NCBI RefSeq assembly: GCF_016127015.1
Contig: NZ_CP065972.1
Coordinates: 1,798,001 to 1,862,000, forward strand
Source: Corynebacterium tuberculostearicum
GTDB taxonomy: Bacteria; Actinomycetota; Actinomycetes; Mycobacteriales; Mycobacteriaceae
Length of the DNA: 64,000 nt
Direction: 5' to 3'
A model generated the notes under the pieces. That model was given only the letters and a program-made list of their open reading frames with translations, ran no database searches and had not been told where the DNA came from. Made by a program: the position numbers and the translations under genes. The stretch's first letter is position 1, and each line of letters begins with the position of its first letter. This document shows, one piece after another, positions 24,678 to 35,958 of this stretch.

Positions 24678-26099
24678 CTATTCCGCGGAGGGCACGCGCT
24701 TGAGGCACGGAGCGAGCACAACGACCACCAGCGAAAGCACGCCGGCAAAAAGGAAGGCCCAGTGCGCCCCGTGAGCCGTCGCGGCTGCCTCGTTCATACC
24801 TTGGGCCGCACCGGACTTGGTGCCACGGGTCAGGAACGTCATTAGGAAGGCAGTGCCGGCCGCGCCCGCCAGCTGCTGCAGGGTATTGAGAATGGCGGAG
24901 CCGTGCGAGTAGAGCTCATCTGGCAGGGAGGCCAGGGACGTCGTCATCAGCGGCGTCATCATAAGCGCGATGCCCAGCGCAAAAAGGATGTGCATGCCAA
25001 TGACCATCCATACCGCACTGTCCTCGTTGAGCAGGGTCATCAGCCACGTGCCCGCGGCGAGGAGAAGGGCGCCTGGGATCATAAGCGGGCGGGGCCCGTG
25101 GATGTCATAGAGGCGGCCGACCATGGGCGAGATGCCGCCTTGCAGCAAACCGCCAGGCATGACGACAAGCCCGGTGACCAGGGAGCTTACCGCCAGGGAG
25201 GTCTGCAGGTAGATCGGCAGGATATTGACCACGCCGAGCAATAGCCCAAACATGAGCAGCATGCCCAGTACCGCCACGGTGAAGTTGGGAACCGTAAACG
25301 GGCGCATGTCCAAAAGAGCGCGATTGTCCTTGGCCAGGCGCAACTGGCGGCGGGTGAAAAGCGCCAAAGCCACGAGGCCGACGATGAGAACGACGATGTC
25401 TACCAGGCCTTCGCCCTCCAGCATGTTTTCCAGGGACGATACGGCGTAGACCAACCCGCCAAAGGCGATGACGGACAGGACTACGGACGGGAAATCCAGC
25501 GGGGTATCGCGCTTATCTCCCACGTTGACTAGGCGGAAATAGCCGGCGGCGCAGATGAGGCCGAGCAGCGGCACCATGGTCCAGAAGATGACATGCCAGC
25601 TAGACATGCTCAACACGAAGCCGCCTACAGTGGGCCCGAGCGCCGGAGCCACGGAGATCACCACGGAGATAATGCCCATCACGCTGCCGCGGCGCTGCGG
25701 CGGAACGAGGGTCATCGCCACCGTCATCAGTGTAGGGATCATCAAGGCGGTGCCGGCCGCCTGGAATACGCGCCCCACCAGCAGCACGCCGAAGGCCGGG
25801 GCGAGCGCCGCCAGCACCGTACCGGCAAGAAATACGCCCGACGATGCCAAGAAGATCTGCCGGGTGGTGAACTTATCCATGAGAAAGCCGGTGGTCGGGA
25901 TGACCACGCCCATGGTGAGGAGGAAACCGGTAAGCAGCCACTGGGCAGAGGTCGCGGGGATGCCGAAGTCCGCCATGATGGTGGGCAGCGCCACCGACAG
26001 GGCGGTCTCGTTCAGGATCATCACCATCGCGCCGAGGACGAGGATGGTGAGGTTGATTTTTACCTCTGCGGAAATGCGGGGATCTGGTTTCTGAGACAC
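24678..26099 (-). CDS. MFS drug exporter, DHA2 (14-helix) family
   Basis: 473 aa, about 14 hydrophobic helices. Motif A-like GFLMDKFTTRQIF in the loop between helices 2 and 3, motif C-like VAPALGPTVGG in helix 5, and the DHA2-type opening ILNETALSVALPTIMADF identify a proton-driven EmrB/QacA-type exporter. The substrate cannot be told. It is divergent from guaB1 and convergent with the pseudokinase gene, so it stands alone. Confidence 0.88.
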   Translation of the reverse strand: MSQKPDPRISAEVKINLTILVLGAMVMILNETALSVALPTIMADFGIPATSAQWLLTGFLLTMGVVIPTTGFLMDKFTTRQIFLASSGVFLAGTVLAALAPAFGVLLVGRVFQAAGTALMIPTLMTVAMTLVPPQRRGSVMGIISVVISVAPALGPTVGGFVLSMSSWHVIFWTMVPLLGLICAAGYFRLVNVGDKRDTPLDFPSVVLSVIAFGGLVYAVSSLENMLEGEGLVDIVVLIVGLVALALFTRRQLRLAKDNRALLDMRPFTVPNFTVAVLGMLLMFGLLLGVVNILPIYLQTSLAVSSLVTGLVVMPGGLLQGGISPMVGRLYDIHGPRPLMIPGALLLAAGTWLMTLLNEDSAVWMVIGMHILFALGIALMMTPLMTTSLASLPDELYSHGSAILNTLQQLAGAAGTAFLMTFLTRGTKSGAAQGMNEAAATAHGAHWAFLFAGVLSLVVVVLAPCLKRVPSAE

Positions 26100-26144
26100 C
26101 CAGACAGGATACTGAGGCCGCGGATGCGGGGAAAGTCGAGGAGT

Positions 26145-27648
<1,504 letters not shown>

Positions 27649-27660
27649 CAGGCCGCGTGC

Positions 27661-27666
27661 TACGTT
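27661..27666 (+). promoter_or_regulatory. Leaderless -10 box of crtB
   Basis: TACGTT, 7 nt, then ATG 27674, only 12 bp after the guaB1 stop. It gives crtB its own promoter and rules out the longer reading frame from 27614. Confidence 0.5.
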
Positions 27667-27673
27667 GACAGAT

Positions 27674-28549
27674 ATGTTGACTCGCTATGACCAAGCGGCC
27701 TCCCGCGCGGCCGCGCAGGTTATGGGGCAGTACTCCACCAGCTTCTCCCTGGCTACGCGGCTTCTGCGCGGACGGGTGCGCGCCGATATCCGCCACCTGT
27801 ATGCGGTGGTGCGCATTGCAGACGAGCTTGTCGACGGCGCCGCAGCCCAAGCCCACACCGACCCCGCCGCCGCGCTGGACGCCTACGAGCAGACCATCTT
27901 GGCCGCACCGCAACGGCGACTGCACACCGACCCGATAGTGCACGCTTATGCCATCACTGCTCGCCGCTGCGGCTTCCACCGCGAGTATCTTGCTGCCTTC
28001 TTTAACTCCATGCGTGCGGATCTCACCCAGCGCGAGTACTCCCCATCGGAACTGCAAGACTATATCTACGGCTCAGCGGAAGTCATTGGGTTATTGTGCC
28101 TGCAAATTTTCTTGGCCGAAGAGGACGTCTCCCCCGCCGACCGCGCTGCGATGGAGCGCGGTGCCCGCGCTCTAGGGTCAGCCTTTCAAAAGATTAATTT
28201 CCTGCGTGACCTGGGTGAGGATAGCTCCACTTTGGGCCGCACCTATCTTCAGCAGGCCCCATCGGGACGGATTGATGAGGCCACCAAGTCCGCGCTCATC
28301 GCAGAGATCCGCCAGGAGCTCGCCACCGCCGCGCTCACCATCGACGTGCTCCCGGCTTCCGCGCGGGTCGGTGTGAGCGCGGCGGCGGATATCTTTGCTG
28401 AGCTCACCAATCGCCTCGCCGCCACTCCGGCTACGGCACTCGCCACCACGCGAGTATCCGTGCCGAACCACACCAAGGCTTGGCTCGCGGCCCGCGCGGT
28501 GCGCCGTCGCGGCCACAGCAACCTGACCCCGCTCCGAGCCGGAGACTAA
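27674..28549 (+). CDS. crtB: Phytoene/squalene synthase family protein (CrtB)
   Basis: 291 aa. Condenses two prenyl diphosphates head-to-head, normally geranylgeranyl diphosphate to phytoene. First Asp-rich motif is DELVDGA (variant of DDxxD, ~residue 51); the second is NFLRDLGED (~177). YSTSFSLATRLL and REYSPSELQDYIYGSAEVIG are typical. Start at ATG 27674, 7 nt after a TACGTT box. The paired desaturase follows after 10 bp, so the product is a carotenoid. C30 specificity (CrtM-type) cannot be excluded by eye. Confidence 0.9.
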   Translation: MLTRYDQAASRAAAQVMGQYSTSFSLATRLLRGRVRADIRHLYAVVRIADELVDGAAAQAHTDPAAALDAYEQTILAAPQRRLHTDPIVHAYAITARRCGFHREYLAAFFNSMRADLTQREYSPSELQDYIYGSAEVIGLLCLQIFLAEEDVSPADRAAMERGARALGSAFQKINFLRDLGEDSSTLGRTYLQQAPSGRIDEATKSALIAEIRQELATAALTIDVLPASARVGVSAAADIFAELTNRLAATPATALATTRVSVPNHTKAWLAARAVRRRGHSNLTPLRAGD

Positions 28550-28559
28550 GGAGAACAAC

Positions 28560-30089
28560 ATGCACGCCGTCGTCATTGGAGCCGGCATCGCCGGCCTCGC
28601 CACCGCCGCTTTGCTCGGCCGCGAGGGCTACGAGGTCACCGTCGTGGACTCGCTGGATGAGGTAGGCGGGCGCGCCGGCAGCTTTGCGGAGGCCGGCTTT
28701 CGCTGGGATACCGGCCCGTCATGGTACCTCATGCCCGAGGCTTTCGATCACTTCTTTGCGCTGTGTGGCACCTCCACCGAGGCGGAGCTGGATCTAGTGG
28801 ACCTCTCCCCTGCCTACCGCGTATTTCATGGCGATGCGCCGGTGGACGTGCACTCCGGGATCGAGGAAGTCACCGCGCTTTTCGAGTCACTGGAGCCCGG
28901 CGCGGGGGAGAAAGTCCGCGCGTACTTAGCGCAGGCCAGCGATACCTATGAGATGGCGCTTAAGCACTTCCTTTACACCACCTTCTCCGCGCCGCTGAAC
29001 CTGGTGCACCGCGATATCCGCACCCGGATTTCCCGCCTCGTGGCTCTGCTGACGGTAAACCTAAAGCAGTACGTGGGCCAAACGTTTTCTGATGCCCGCC
29101 TGCGCCAAATCTTAAGCTACCCGGCGGTCTTTTTGTCCTCCGAGCCGGCCGCCGCACCGGCACTGTATTCTTTGATGAGCCACACCGACCTAGTGGAGGG
29201 CGTGCGCTACCCGCAGGGCGGTTTCGCCGCCGTGGTCCAGGCCATCTACCGGCAAGCACGGAAGTTTGGCGCCACCTTCCGCTTGGGCGAGGAGGTGACC
29301 TCCATTAAGGTTGCCAACCGGCAGGTCACGGGTGTGCGCACGAATAAGGGCGCTATCCACGCCGATATTGTGGTGTCGGCGGCGGACTTGCACCACACCG
29401 AGACCCAGCTTTTGCCGCCCCAGCTGCGCACCTATCCAGAGCGCTACTGGGGTCGGCGTAATCCGGGCCTGGGCACCGTGCTCGTTTTGGCCGGAGTGAA
29501 GGGCGAGCTGCCAGAACTAGCACACCATACGCTGCTTTTTAGCCAGGATTGGGATCCGGATTTCCGCGCCGTCTATTCCGGTCCGGAGCCTTCCCGGCCG
29601 TTGGGTGCCTCGGAGTCCATCTACGTGTCCAAGACCTCAGCCACCGACCCGAACGTAGCGCCCGCGGGCCACGAAAACCTCTTCATTCTGGTGCCGGTGC
29701 CGGCCGCGGAGGCGCCCGGGTTCGGCAATGCCTACCACGCAGAGGAATCCGAGCGCATTGCCGCGATTGCCGACGCCGCCCTTAACCACATCGCAGCCAC
29801 GGCTGGGGTGCCGGATTTGGTAGACAGGGTCGTCGTCAAGCGCACGCTCGGCCCTGCCGATTTTGCCGAGCGCTACCATGCTTGGTCGGCCGGTTCTATT
29901 GGGCCCGCACACACGCTGCGGCAATCGGCGTTTATGCGCGGGCGCAATGCCTCGCGCAAGGTCAGCGGGCTCTACTACGCAGGAGCCACCACCGTGCCGG
30001 GCGTGGGCGTGCCGATGTGTCTGATTTCGGCCGAGAACATTATTAAGCGCCTGCGCGGCGATACCTCCGCCGGACCACTTTCGCACTAG
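28560..30089 (+). CDS. crtI: Phytoene desaturase CrtI
   Basis: 509 aa FAD-dependent desaturase that introduces double bonds into phytoene, probably up to lycopene. N-terminal dinucleotide-binding motif VVIGAGIAGLATAALL (residues 4-19), then GGRAGSF and DTGPSWYLMP, and the C-terminal carotenoid-oxidoreductase signature GLYYAGATTVPGVGVPMCLISAENI. AAGGAG lies 7 nt before the ATG. No cyclase, crtE or elongase gene is adjacent, so later steps must be encoded elsewhere or are absent. Confidence 0.92.
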   Translation: MHAVVIGAGIAGLATAALLGREGYEVTVVDSLDEVGGRAGSFAEAGFRWDTGPSWYLMPEAFDHFFALCGTSTEAELDLVDLSPAYRVFHGDAPVDVHSGIEEVTALFESLEPGAGEKVRAYLAQASDTYEMALKHFLYTTFSAPLNLVHRDIRTRISRLVALLTVNLKQYVGQTFSDARLRQILSYPAVFLSSEPAAAPALYSLMSHTDLVEGVRYPQGGFAAVVQAIYRQARKFGATFRLGEEVTSIKVANRQVTGVRTNKGAIHADIVVSAADLHHTETQLLPPQLRTYPERYWGRRNPGLGTVLVLAGVKGELPELAHHTLLFSQDWDPDFRAVYSGPEPSRPLGASESIYVSKTSATDPNVAPAGHENLFILVPVPAAEAPGFGNAYHAEESERIAAIADAALNHIAATAGVPDLVDRVVVKRTLGPADFAERYHAWSAGSIGPAHTLRQSAFMRGRNASRKVSGLYYAGATTVPGVGVPMCLISAENIIKRLRGDTSAGPLSH

Positions 30090-30100
30090 CCCAGGCACGG

Positions 30101-30131
30101 CAAAAGCCGCCAGCCACGTGGGCTGACGGCT
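30101..30131 (-). terminator. Intrinsic terminator of lysS
   Basis: Stem AGCCGCCAGCC (30105-30115) / GGCTGACGGCT (30121-30131), one mismatch, with TTTT on the minus strand next to it. It also lies just after crtI. Confidence 0.75.
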
Positions 30132-30150
30132 AGCGATGAGCCGCTACGCG

Positions 30151-31728
30151 CTACTTCTGTTCCGGCTTAACCAGCGGGAAAAGCACGGTTTCGCGGATGC
30201 CCAAGCCGGTCAGGGCCATCAACAGGCGGTCCATGCCCATGCCGGTGCCAGCTGTAGGAGGCATGCCCTGCTCCATTGCGGCAAGGAAGTCTTCGTCCAA
30301 CACCATGGCCTCGTCATCGCCACCGGCGGCCAGGCGGGCCTGATCCTCAAAGCGCTCGCGCTGGATAACCGGGTCCACCAGCTCGGAGTAGCCGGTTGCC
30401 AGCTCGAAGCCGCGGACGTAGAGATCCCACTTCTCGGTCACGCCCGGCTTGGAACGGTGCTGACGGGTCAGCGGGGAGGTCTCAACCGGGAAGTTCTTGA
30501 CAAAGATGGGACCTTCCAGCTGGTCCTCACACAGGACCTCCCAGATTTCCTCCACCAACTTGCCGTGGCCCCAGCCGCCGTCCTTGGGGACGTCAAGGCC
30601 GATGACGTCGGCAATGCCCTTGAGCGTTTCGACGTCGGTATCGATGGTGACCTCCGGCTGGCCTGGGAACTTGCGCTGTAGGGCCTCATTGAGGGAGGGG
30701 TACATCTCGATTTCGGGCCACTCTTCGCCGCCGAAATCGAACTCGGTGCCATCTGCCAAGGTGACGGTGGTCGAGCCAAAAACGTCGCGCGCTACGGCCT
30801 GGATGGACTCGCGCGTCATGCGGGCACAATCGTCGTAGTCGCCCCATGCAGCGTAGGTCTCGAGCATGGCGAACTCCGGCGAGTGGGAGCGGTCCACGCC
30901 CTCATTGCGGAAGTTACGGTTGATTTCGAAGACGCGGTCAATGCCGCCGACGACGGCACGCTTCAAGTACAGTTCCGGCGCAATGCGCAGGTAGAGGTCA
31001 ATATCCAGCGCATTGGAGTGGGTGATAAACGGGCGAGCGGCCGCGCCACCGTGCAGGGTCTGCAGCATCGGGGTCTCGATTTCAACGAAGTCCTGGCTTT
31101 CCAGGTAGTTACGCAGCGCGCGCATGACCTTCACGCGGATCATGGCGTTCTTGCGGGCCTCTTCACGGATAATGAGGTCGTTATAGCGCTGGCGCACACG
31201 GGTATCTTCTGCCATATCGGCAAAGGACACCGGCAGCGGGCGCAGGGACTTAGCGGCCATGGTCCACTCTGAGACCATGATGGACAGCTCGCCGCGGCGG
31301 GAGGAAATTACGCGGCCGCGCACGGAGATGAAATCGCCCAAGTCAACATCGGACTTCCACGCGTCGAGGCGCTCCTTGCCTACCTCGGCCAAAGAAAGCA
31401 TGGCCTGCACCTGGGTGCCATCGCCATCTTGCAGGGTGGCAAAGCACAGCTTGCCGGTATTGCGCATAAAGATAAGGCGGCCGGCAATGGCGTGGGTTAC
31501 CTCGGTTTCCTCGCCTGGGGCCAGGTAGGTCACGCCTTCTTCCGTGCCCGGCTCTTCGCCCTCGGCCACTACGCGGAAATCGTGGCGCAAATCCTTCAAA
31601 GAGATGGTGCGCTCAACGGTGACCGGGTAGGCCTCTACGCCGGATTCCAGCAGGCGATCGCGCTTCTCGCGGCGGATGCGCAGCTGCTCAGGGACATCGT
31701 TTACTTCATTATTCTTCTGCTCGCTCAC
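30151..31728 (-). CDS. lysS: Lysyl-tRNA synthetase (class II)
   Basis: 525 aa. OB-fold anticodon domain ([29 protein letters not shown]), then class II motifs: motif 2 [23 protein letters not shown] and motif 3 [14 protein letters not shown]. Normal length. The first codon is GTG at 31728 with no Shine-Dalgarno; TACCCT is 8 nt upstream. Its order relative to clpC and panC resembles Rv3596c-Rv3598c-Rv3602c. Confidence 0.96.
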   Translation of the reverse strand: MSEQKNNEVNDVPEQLRIRREKRDRLLESGVEAYPVTVERTISLKDLRHDFRVVAEGEEPGTEEGVTYLAPGEETEVTHAIAGRLIFMRNTGKLCFATLQDGDGTQVQAMLSLAEVGKERLDAWKSDVDLGDFISVRGRVISSRRGELSIMVSEWTMAAKSLRPLPVSFADMAEDTRVRQRYNDLIIREEARKNAMIRVKVMRALRNYLESQDFVEIETPMLQTLHGGAAARPFITHSNALDIDLYLRIAPELYLKRAVVGGIDRVFEINRNFRNEGVDRSHSPEFAMLETYAAWGDYDDCARMTRESIQAVARDVFGSTTVTLADGTEFDFGGEEWPEIEMYPSLNEALQRKFPGQPEVTIDTDVETLKGIADVIGLDVPKDGGWGHGKLVEEIWEVLCEDQLEGPIFVKNFPVETSPLTRQHRSKPGVTEKWDLYVRGFELATGYSELVDPVIQRERFEDQARLAAGGDDEAMVLDEDFLAAMEQGMPPTAGTGMGMDRLLMALTGLGIRETVLFPLVKPEQK

Positions 31729-31736
31729 GTTAGCCT

Positions 31737-31742
31737 AGGGTA
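31737..31742 (-). promoter_or_regulatory. Leaderless -10 box of lysS
   Basis: Minus-strand TACCCT, 8 nt, then GTG 31728. A TAGGCT overlaps closer to the start and is too near to serve as -10 for this GTG. Confidence 0.4.
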
Positions 31743-31809
31743 GTCGATCCCCACCGCAGCACGCGATTTAGCCCACGCCACCCTCACCCCGGAAAAGATT
31801 TACGCATAA

Positions 31810-31828
31810 TTCACTTCACCGTCACCTC
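31810..31828 (+). promoter_or_regulatory. Candidate PhoR (phosphate-response) box upstream of phoX
   Basis: TTCACTTC-ACC-GTCACCTC: two 8-bp direct repeats with 3-bp spacer (6 of 8 identical), the geometry I recall for the C. glutamicum PhoR site. It lies about 30 bp upstream of the AT-rich TATATATAT (31859 onward) that probably contains the -10. Phosphate control of a phosphatase gene would make sense. Confidence 0.4.
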
Positions 31829-31917
31829 CGCGCCAACGCACAGTTACTGAGATCTCCTTATATATATGGCTGTCCCTGTGTCTAAACAATATTTTCAACC
31901 CATTTGGAGCAGTAATA

Positions 31918-34020
31918 ATGGCGCTTAAAGGCCGCAACCTTCTCTCTAGTCTCTTTGCCTCCTCTCGTTCCAGCCTGACCTGCACCTACAAGTGCGGTAA
32001 TGCTTGCTTTGGCGAGTGCGAGAACAAGTCCAATAACCCGTACTTTGCTGACCAATTCTCCCGCCGTACCGCGCTGCGTGCGGGTAGCCTGTCCGTCGTA
32101 ACCGTTGGCGGCGGCGCTGCTTTGGCGGCCTGCTCCAACCCGGATGATGCGTCTAATGAGGCTTCTTCCTCCGAGGGCAAGGGCGGCAAAACCTCTGAGG
32201 CGAACGTTGAGCTCACCTCCGCAGAGGGCATGAAGTTCGACCCAGTACAGCCAAACGAGAAGGACGAAGTGGTCATCCCGGATGGCTACAAGCAGTCCGT
32301 CCTCATTGCCTGGGGCGACCCGCTGTTTGAGGACGCGCCGGAATTCGATGACAAGAACCAGACCGCCGAGGCAGCAGAAAAGCAGTTCGGCTTCAACAAT
32401 GACTTTGCGGGCCTTATCGAGCACCCGAACGATGACAACCGCCTTATCTACGTCTGCTCCCACGAGTACACCACCGAGCCGCAGATGTTCCCCAACTACG
32501 ATGCGGATAACCCCACCGAGGAGCAGGCCAAGATCGGCTGGGCTGGCCACGGCCACTCCATCGTGGAGGTATCTAAGGTTGGCAAGACCGGCGAGCTCAA
32601 GCGTGAGTTCGGCCCGCTAAACCGCCGCATCACCGCCACCACCGAATTCACCCTGGTGGGCCCAGCTGCCGGCTCCGATTACGTCAAGACCTCCGCCGAT
32701 AAGACCGGCAAGAAGGTCAAGGGCACCCTGAATAATTGCTCCGGCGGCATCACTCCGTGGAATACCATGCTCTCTGGCGAAGAGAACTTTGACCAGTACT
32801 TCGCCCACGCCAAGCTGGATGACAAGAAGGCGCAGGAGTCCCTAGAGCGCTTCGGCATGGAAGACGGCGAGTCCCAGCGCAAGTGGGAGCGCTTTGATAA
32901 GCGCTTCGACGTCTCCAAGGAGCCGAACGAGCCGAACCGCTTTGGCTGGATCGTAGAAATCAACCCGCTGGACCCGAAGTCCACTCCGGTCAAGCACACC
33001 GCGCTGGGACGCTTCAAGCACGAGGCCGGCAACATCCACATCGCATCCGACGGCACCGTCGTGTGCTACTCCGGCGATGACTCCCGCTTCGAGTACATCT
33101 ACAAGTTCATCTCCACCAAGAAGTACAAAGAAGGCGACATCGAGCACAACCTCACCATCCTGGACCACGGCACCCTGTACGTGGCCAAGGTAGAGGGCAA
33201 CTCCCCAGAGGACGAGATTGACGGCTCCGGCGTGCTGCCAGAGGATGGTGCCTTCGACGGCAAGGGCGAATGGATCAAGCTGCTGACCTCCGATACGGAG
33301 AACAACAAGTTCGAGTCCCACGTTGATGGCATGTCTGCCGAAGAGGTTGCCGTCTACACCCGTGAGGCCGCCGATAAGGTGGGCGCCACCAAGATGGACC
33401 GCCCTGAGGATATGCAGGTTCACCCAGACTCCGAGAAGGTCTACGTGTCCCTGACCAACAATAAATACCGCGGCGCTACCGGCGAGAATGCCAAGAAGAA
33501 CAAGGAAGAGCCGATGGAGTGGGCTCCTATCAAGGAGAACAAGAACGGCCTGGTCATGGAGATTGAAGATGACCACGCTGGCGAGAAGTTCACCTGGAAC
33601 CTCTTCTTGGTCTGTGGTGACCCGAAGGAGGCCAATACCTACTTTGGTGGCTTTGACAAGGAGAAGGTATCCCCGATTTCCTGCCCGGATAACCTGGCCT
33701 TTGATAGCCACGGCAACCTATGGATCTCCACCGACGGCAACGCCCTTGAGTCGAACGATGGTCTCTACGCGGTGACCACCGAAGGCGATACCCGCGGCGA
33801 GCTCAAGTGCTTCCTGACGGTCCCGGCAGGCGCTGAGACCTGCGGCCCCATCGTCACCGATGAGCGGGTGATGGTCAACGTCCAGCACCCAGGCGAGACC
33901 GATGACGCCACCTTCGAAAAGCAGACCTCCCACTGGCCAGAGGGCGGCAAGTCCACCCCTCGCCCTGCAGTGGTTGTGGTGTGGAAGAAGGACGGCAACA
34001 TCGGCGTCGATAAGAAGTAA
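31918..34020 (+). CDS. phoX: PhoX-family alkaline phosphatase (DUF839), Tat-exported
   Basis: 700 aa. Long N-region with a Cys cluster (CTYKCGNACFGEC) seen in actinobacterial PhoX proteins, then a Tat motif SRRTALR at residues ~48-54, a hydrophobic core and a lipobox-like LAACS. The mature part has PhoX blocks GWAGHGHSIVEV, NNCSGGITPWNTMLSGEENFDQYF, HEAGNIHIASDGTVVCYSGDD, DRPEDMQVHP and CPDNLAFDSHGNLWISTDG. PhoX enzymes are calcium/iron-dependent phosphomonoesterases that release phosphate outside the cell. GGAG is 8 nt before the ATG. Confidence 0.9.
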   Translation: MALKGRNLLSSLFASSRSSLTCTYKCGNACFGECENKSNNPYFADQFSRRTALRAGSLSVVTVGGGAALAACSNPDDASNEASSSEGKGGKTSEANVELTSAEGMKFDPVQPNEKDEVVIPDGYKQSVLIAWGDPLFEDAPEFDDKNQTAEAAEKQFGFNNDFAGLIEHPNDDNRLIYVCSHEYTTEPQMFPNYDADNPTEEQAKIGWAGHGHSIVEVSKVGKTGELKREFGPLNRRITATTEFTLVGPAAGSDYVKTSADKTGKKVKGTLNNCSGGITPWNTMLSGEENFDQYFAHAKLDDKKAQESLERFGMEDGESQRKWERFDKRFDVSKEPNEPNRFGWIVEINPLDPKSTPVKHTALGRFKHEAGNIHIASDGTVVCYSGDDSRFEYIYKFISTKKYKEGDIEHNLTILDHGTLYVAKVEGNSPEDEIDGSGVLPEDGAFDGKGEWIKLLTSDTENNKFESHVDGMSAEEVAVYTREAADKVGATKMDRPEDMQVHPDSEKVYVSLTNNKYRGATGENAKKNKEEPMEWAPIKENKNGLVMEIEDDHAGEKFTWNLFLVCGDPKEANTYFGGFDKEKVSPISCPDNLAFDSHGNLWISTDGNALESNDGLYAVTTEGDTRGELKCFLTVPAGAETCGPIVTDERVMVNVQHPGETDDATFEKQTSHWPEGGKSTPRPAVVVVWKKDGNIGVDKK

Positions 34021-34045
34021 GCACCACCTGGTTTAAGCACCCACC

Positions 34046-34093
34046 GCGCGGCCCTCGTTCCTCCACTGGAGCTGGGGCCGCGCTGTTGTTTTC
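34046..34093 (+). terminator. Intrinsic terminator of phoX
   Basis: Stem GCGCGGCCC (34046-34054) / GGGCCGCGC (34075-34083), then TGTTGTTTTC. Confidence 0.8.
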
Positions 34094-34245
34094 CTGCCGG
34101 CAGCATGAGGTACTGCGCCGCCTGCGCCTTCCAAATATAAATCCACCCGCCGGTCTCCCCCACGGGCTAATACCTATGTGAGTTGTGGCATACTAACCGC
34201 ACGTGTGAGACACGCCACCTGACCGCCCATGAGGAGACGCACACC

Positions 34246-35958
34246 ATGAACTCTCTTGTCCTCGCCATCATCGGAATTGCGATGATGGGCGCCGGCTATC
34301 TGCTCTATTCCAAGGTCCTAGGAAAGAGCATTTTCCGGCTATCCCCGAACTACTCCACCCCGGCCCACACCATGGAAGACGGCGTGGACTTTGTGCCCAC
34401 CAATAAATACGTCCTGTGGGGCCACCACTTCACGTCCGTGGCGGGCGCCGCGCCCATCATTGGTCCGGCCGTAGCCGTCATCTGGGGCTGGGTTCCGGCG
34501 TTTCTCTGGGTCACCCTCGGCACCGTCTTCTTTGCCGGCATACACGATTTGGGTGCGCTGTGGGCGTCGCAGCGCCACAAGGGCCAGTCCATCGGCACTT
34601 TGTCCGGGCGCTACATTGGCAAGCGCGGCCGCAACCTCTTCCTCATCGTGATCTTCCTGCTGCTGTTGATGGTGAATGCGGCCTTCGCCGTGGTCATTTC
34701 GAACCTGCTGGTCTCCACCCCTACGGCCGTAATCCCCACATGGGGCGCCATCGTCGTCGCACTGCTTATCGGCCAGGCCATCTACCGCCTGAACTGGAAC
34801 CTGCCGCTGGTCTCCATCGTGGGTGTTGTCGCGCTCTACGCGCTGATGATCATCGGTGACAGCGTGCCTGTGGTCCTACCAGATACTGTCCTGGGCATCC
34901 CCGCCAACGGCGTGTGGATCATCTTGTTATTCATCTACGCCTTCATCGCTTCGCTGCTGCCGGTATGGGTGTTGCTGCAGCCGCGCGACTACATCAACGG
35001 CCTCCAGCTCTTTGTGGGCCTAGCCATCTTGTACGGTTCCTTCCTCATTACCCGCCCTTCGCTGGCCGCACCGGCGCTGCGCGATAACGTGCCGGACGGC
35101 ACCCCGGGCATCTTCCCGCTGCTCTTTGTCACCATCGCCTGCGGCGCTATCTCCGGCTTCCACGGCGTGGTGGCCTCCGGCACCTCCTCCAAGCAGGTGG
35201 ATAAGGAAACTGACGTGCGCTTTGTGGGGTACTTCGGCGCCGTGGGCGAGGGCTTACTCGCGCTGGGCACCATCATCGCCACCACCGCGGGCTTTAAGTC
35301 TCTGCAGCAGTGGGAAGAGATCTACTCCGAATGGAATGCTGGCGGCGTGGAGGCCTTCGTGCAAGGCGGCGGCGCGCTCATGAACGAGGGCATGGGCATT
35401 CCCACGTCCCTCTCCGGCACCATCTTGGCCACCATGGCCGTGCTCTTTGCTGCTACCACCATGGACTCGGGCGTGCGTCTGCAGCGCCTAGTGGTGCAAG
35501 AAATTGGCGAGATCATGGGCGTACGCATCAAGGCCTTGGCCGCCACCGTCATCGCGGTGGGCTTGGCCTTCGGCCTGACCTTCTCTGCCGGCACGGATGG
35601 CTCCGGTGGCATGACCATCTGGCCACTATTCGGCACCACCAACCAGCTCATGGCGGGCCTTTCCTTGGCCATTGTGGTGGTCATCCTTACCCACCTGCGC
35701 CGGCCGACGTGGCCGGTGGTCATCCCGCTCATCTTCGTTACCGCCATGTCACTGTGGGCCGCACTGCTCCAGCTGAAGTCCCTATTTACCAGCCAGAACT
35801 GGCTGCTATTCTGCATGGACGTCATCATCGTGGTCGCCGCCATCTGGGTCATTGTGGAAGCCGTTGGCGCCATTTCCCGCGCCCGCAAGGAGACCCCGCT
35901 GGAATGGTCCGATGATGACCTTGACGCTCCACTGCCCGAACATGCTCGACAAGCTTAA
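34246..35958 (+). CDS. cstA: CstA-family carbon starvation / pyruvate-peptide transporter
   Basis: 570 aa, about 16 membrane helices. Start at ATG 34246, with GAGGAG 9 nt upstream. Family blocks: RLSPNYSTPAHTMEDGVDFVPTNKYVLWGHHFTSVAGAAPIIGPA, GTVFFAGIHDLGALWAS, ISGFHGVVASGTSSKQV and WPLFGTTNQLMAGL. CstA and its relative BtsT import pyruvate, and peptide uptake has been proposed. The stop codon lies 14 bp inside the next gene. Followed by the CC-tail protein, the ATPase and two peptidases, all on the same strand. Confidence 0.92.
   Translation: MNSLVLAIIGIAMMGAGYLLYSKVLGKSIFRLSPNYSTPAHTMEDGVDFVPTNKYVLWGHHFTSVAGAAPIIGPAVAVIWGWVPAFLWVTLGTVFFAGIHDLGALWASQRHKGQSIGTLSGRYIGKRGRNLFLIVIFLLLLMVNAAFAVVISNLLVSTPTAVIPTWGAIVVALLIGQAIYRLNWNLPLVSIVGVVALYALMIIGDSVPVVLPDTVLGIPANGVWIILLFIYAFIASLLPVWVLLQPRDYINGLQLFVGLAILYGSFLITRPSLAAPALRDNVPDGTPGIFPLLFVTIACGAISGFHGVVASGTSSKQVDKETDVRFVGYFGAVGEGLLALGTIIATTAGFKSLQQWEEIYSEWNAGGVEAFVQGGGALMNEGMGIPTSLSGTILATMAVLFAATTMDSGVRLQRLVVQEIGEIMGVRIKALAATVIAVGLAFGLTFSAGTDGSGGMTIWPLFGTTNQLMAGLSLAIVVVILTHLRRPTWPVVIPLIFVTAMSLWAALLQLKSLFTSQNWLLFCMDVIIVVAAIWVIVEAVGAISRARKETPLEWSDDDLDAPLPEHARQA

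Noticed and set aside
24678..26099. Co-regulation of the MFS exporter with guaB1 through a guanidine-type riboswitch
   Set aside because: The leader lies on the guaB1 strand only and no known riboswitch core could be matched by eye.
31723..31741. DtxR/IdeR-like iron box at the lysS start (GTTAGCCTA core)
   Set aside because: Only about 13 of 19 positions fit the consensus, and the core coincides with the lysS -10/start sequence. Iron control of lysS is not expected.
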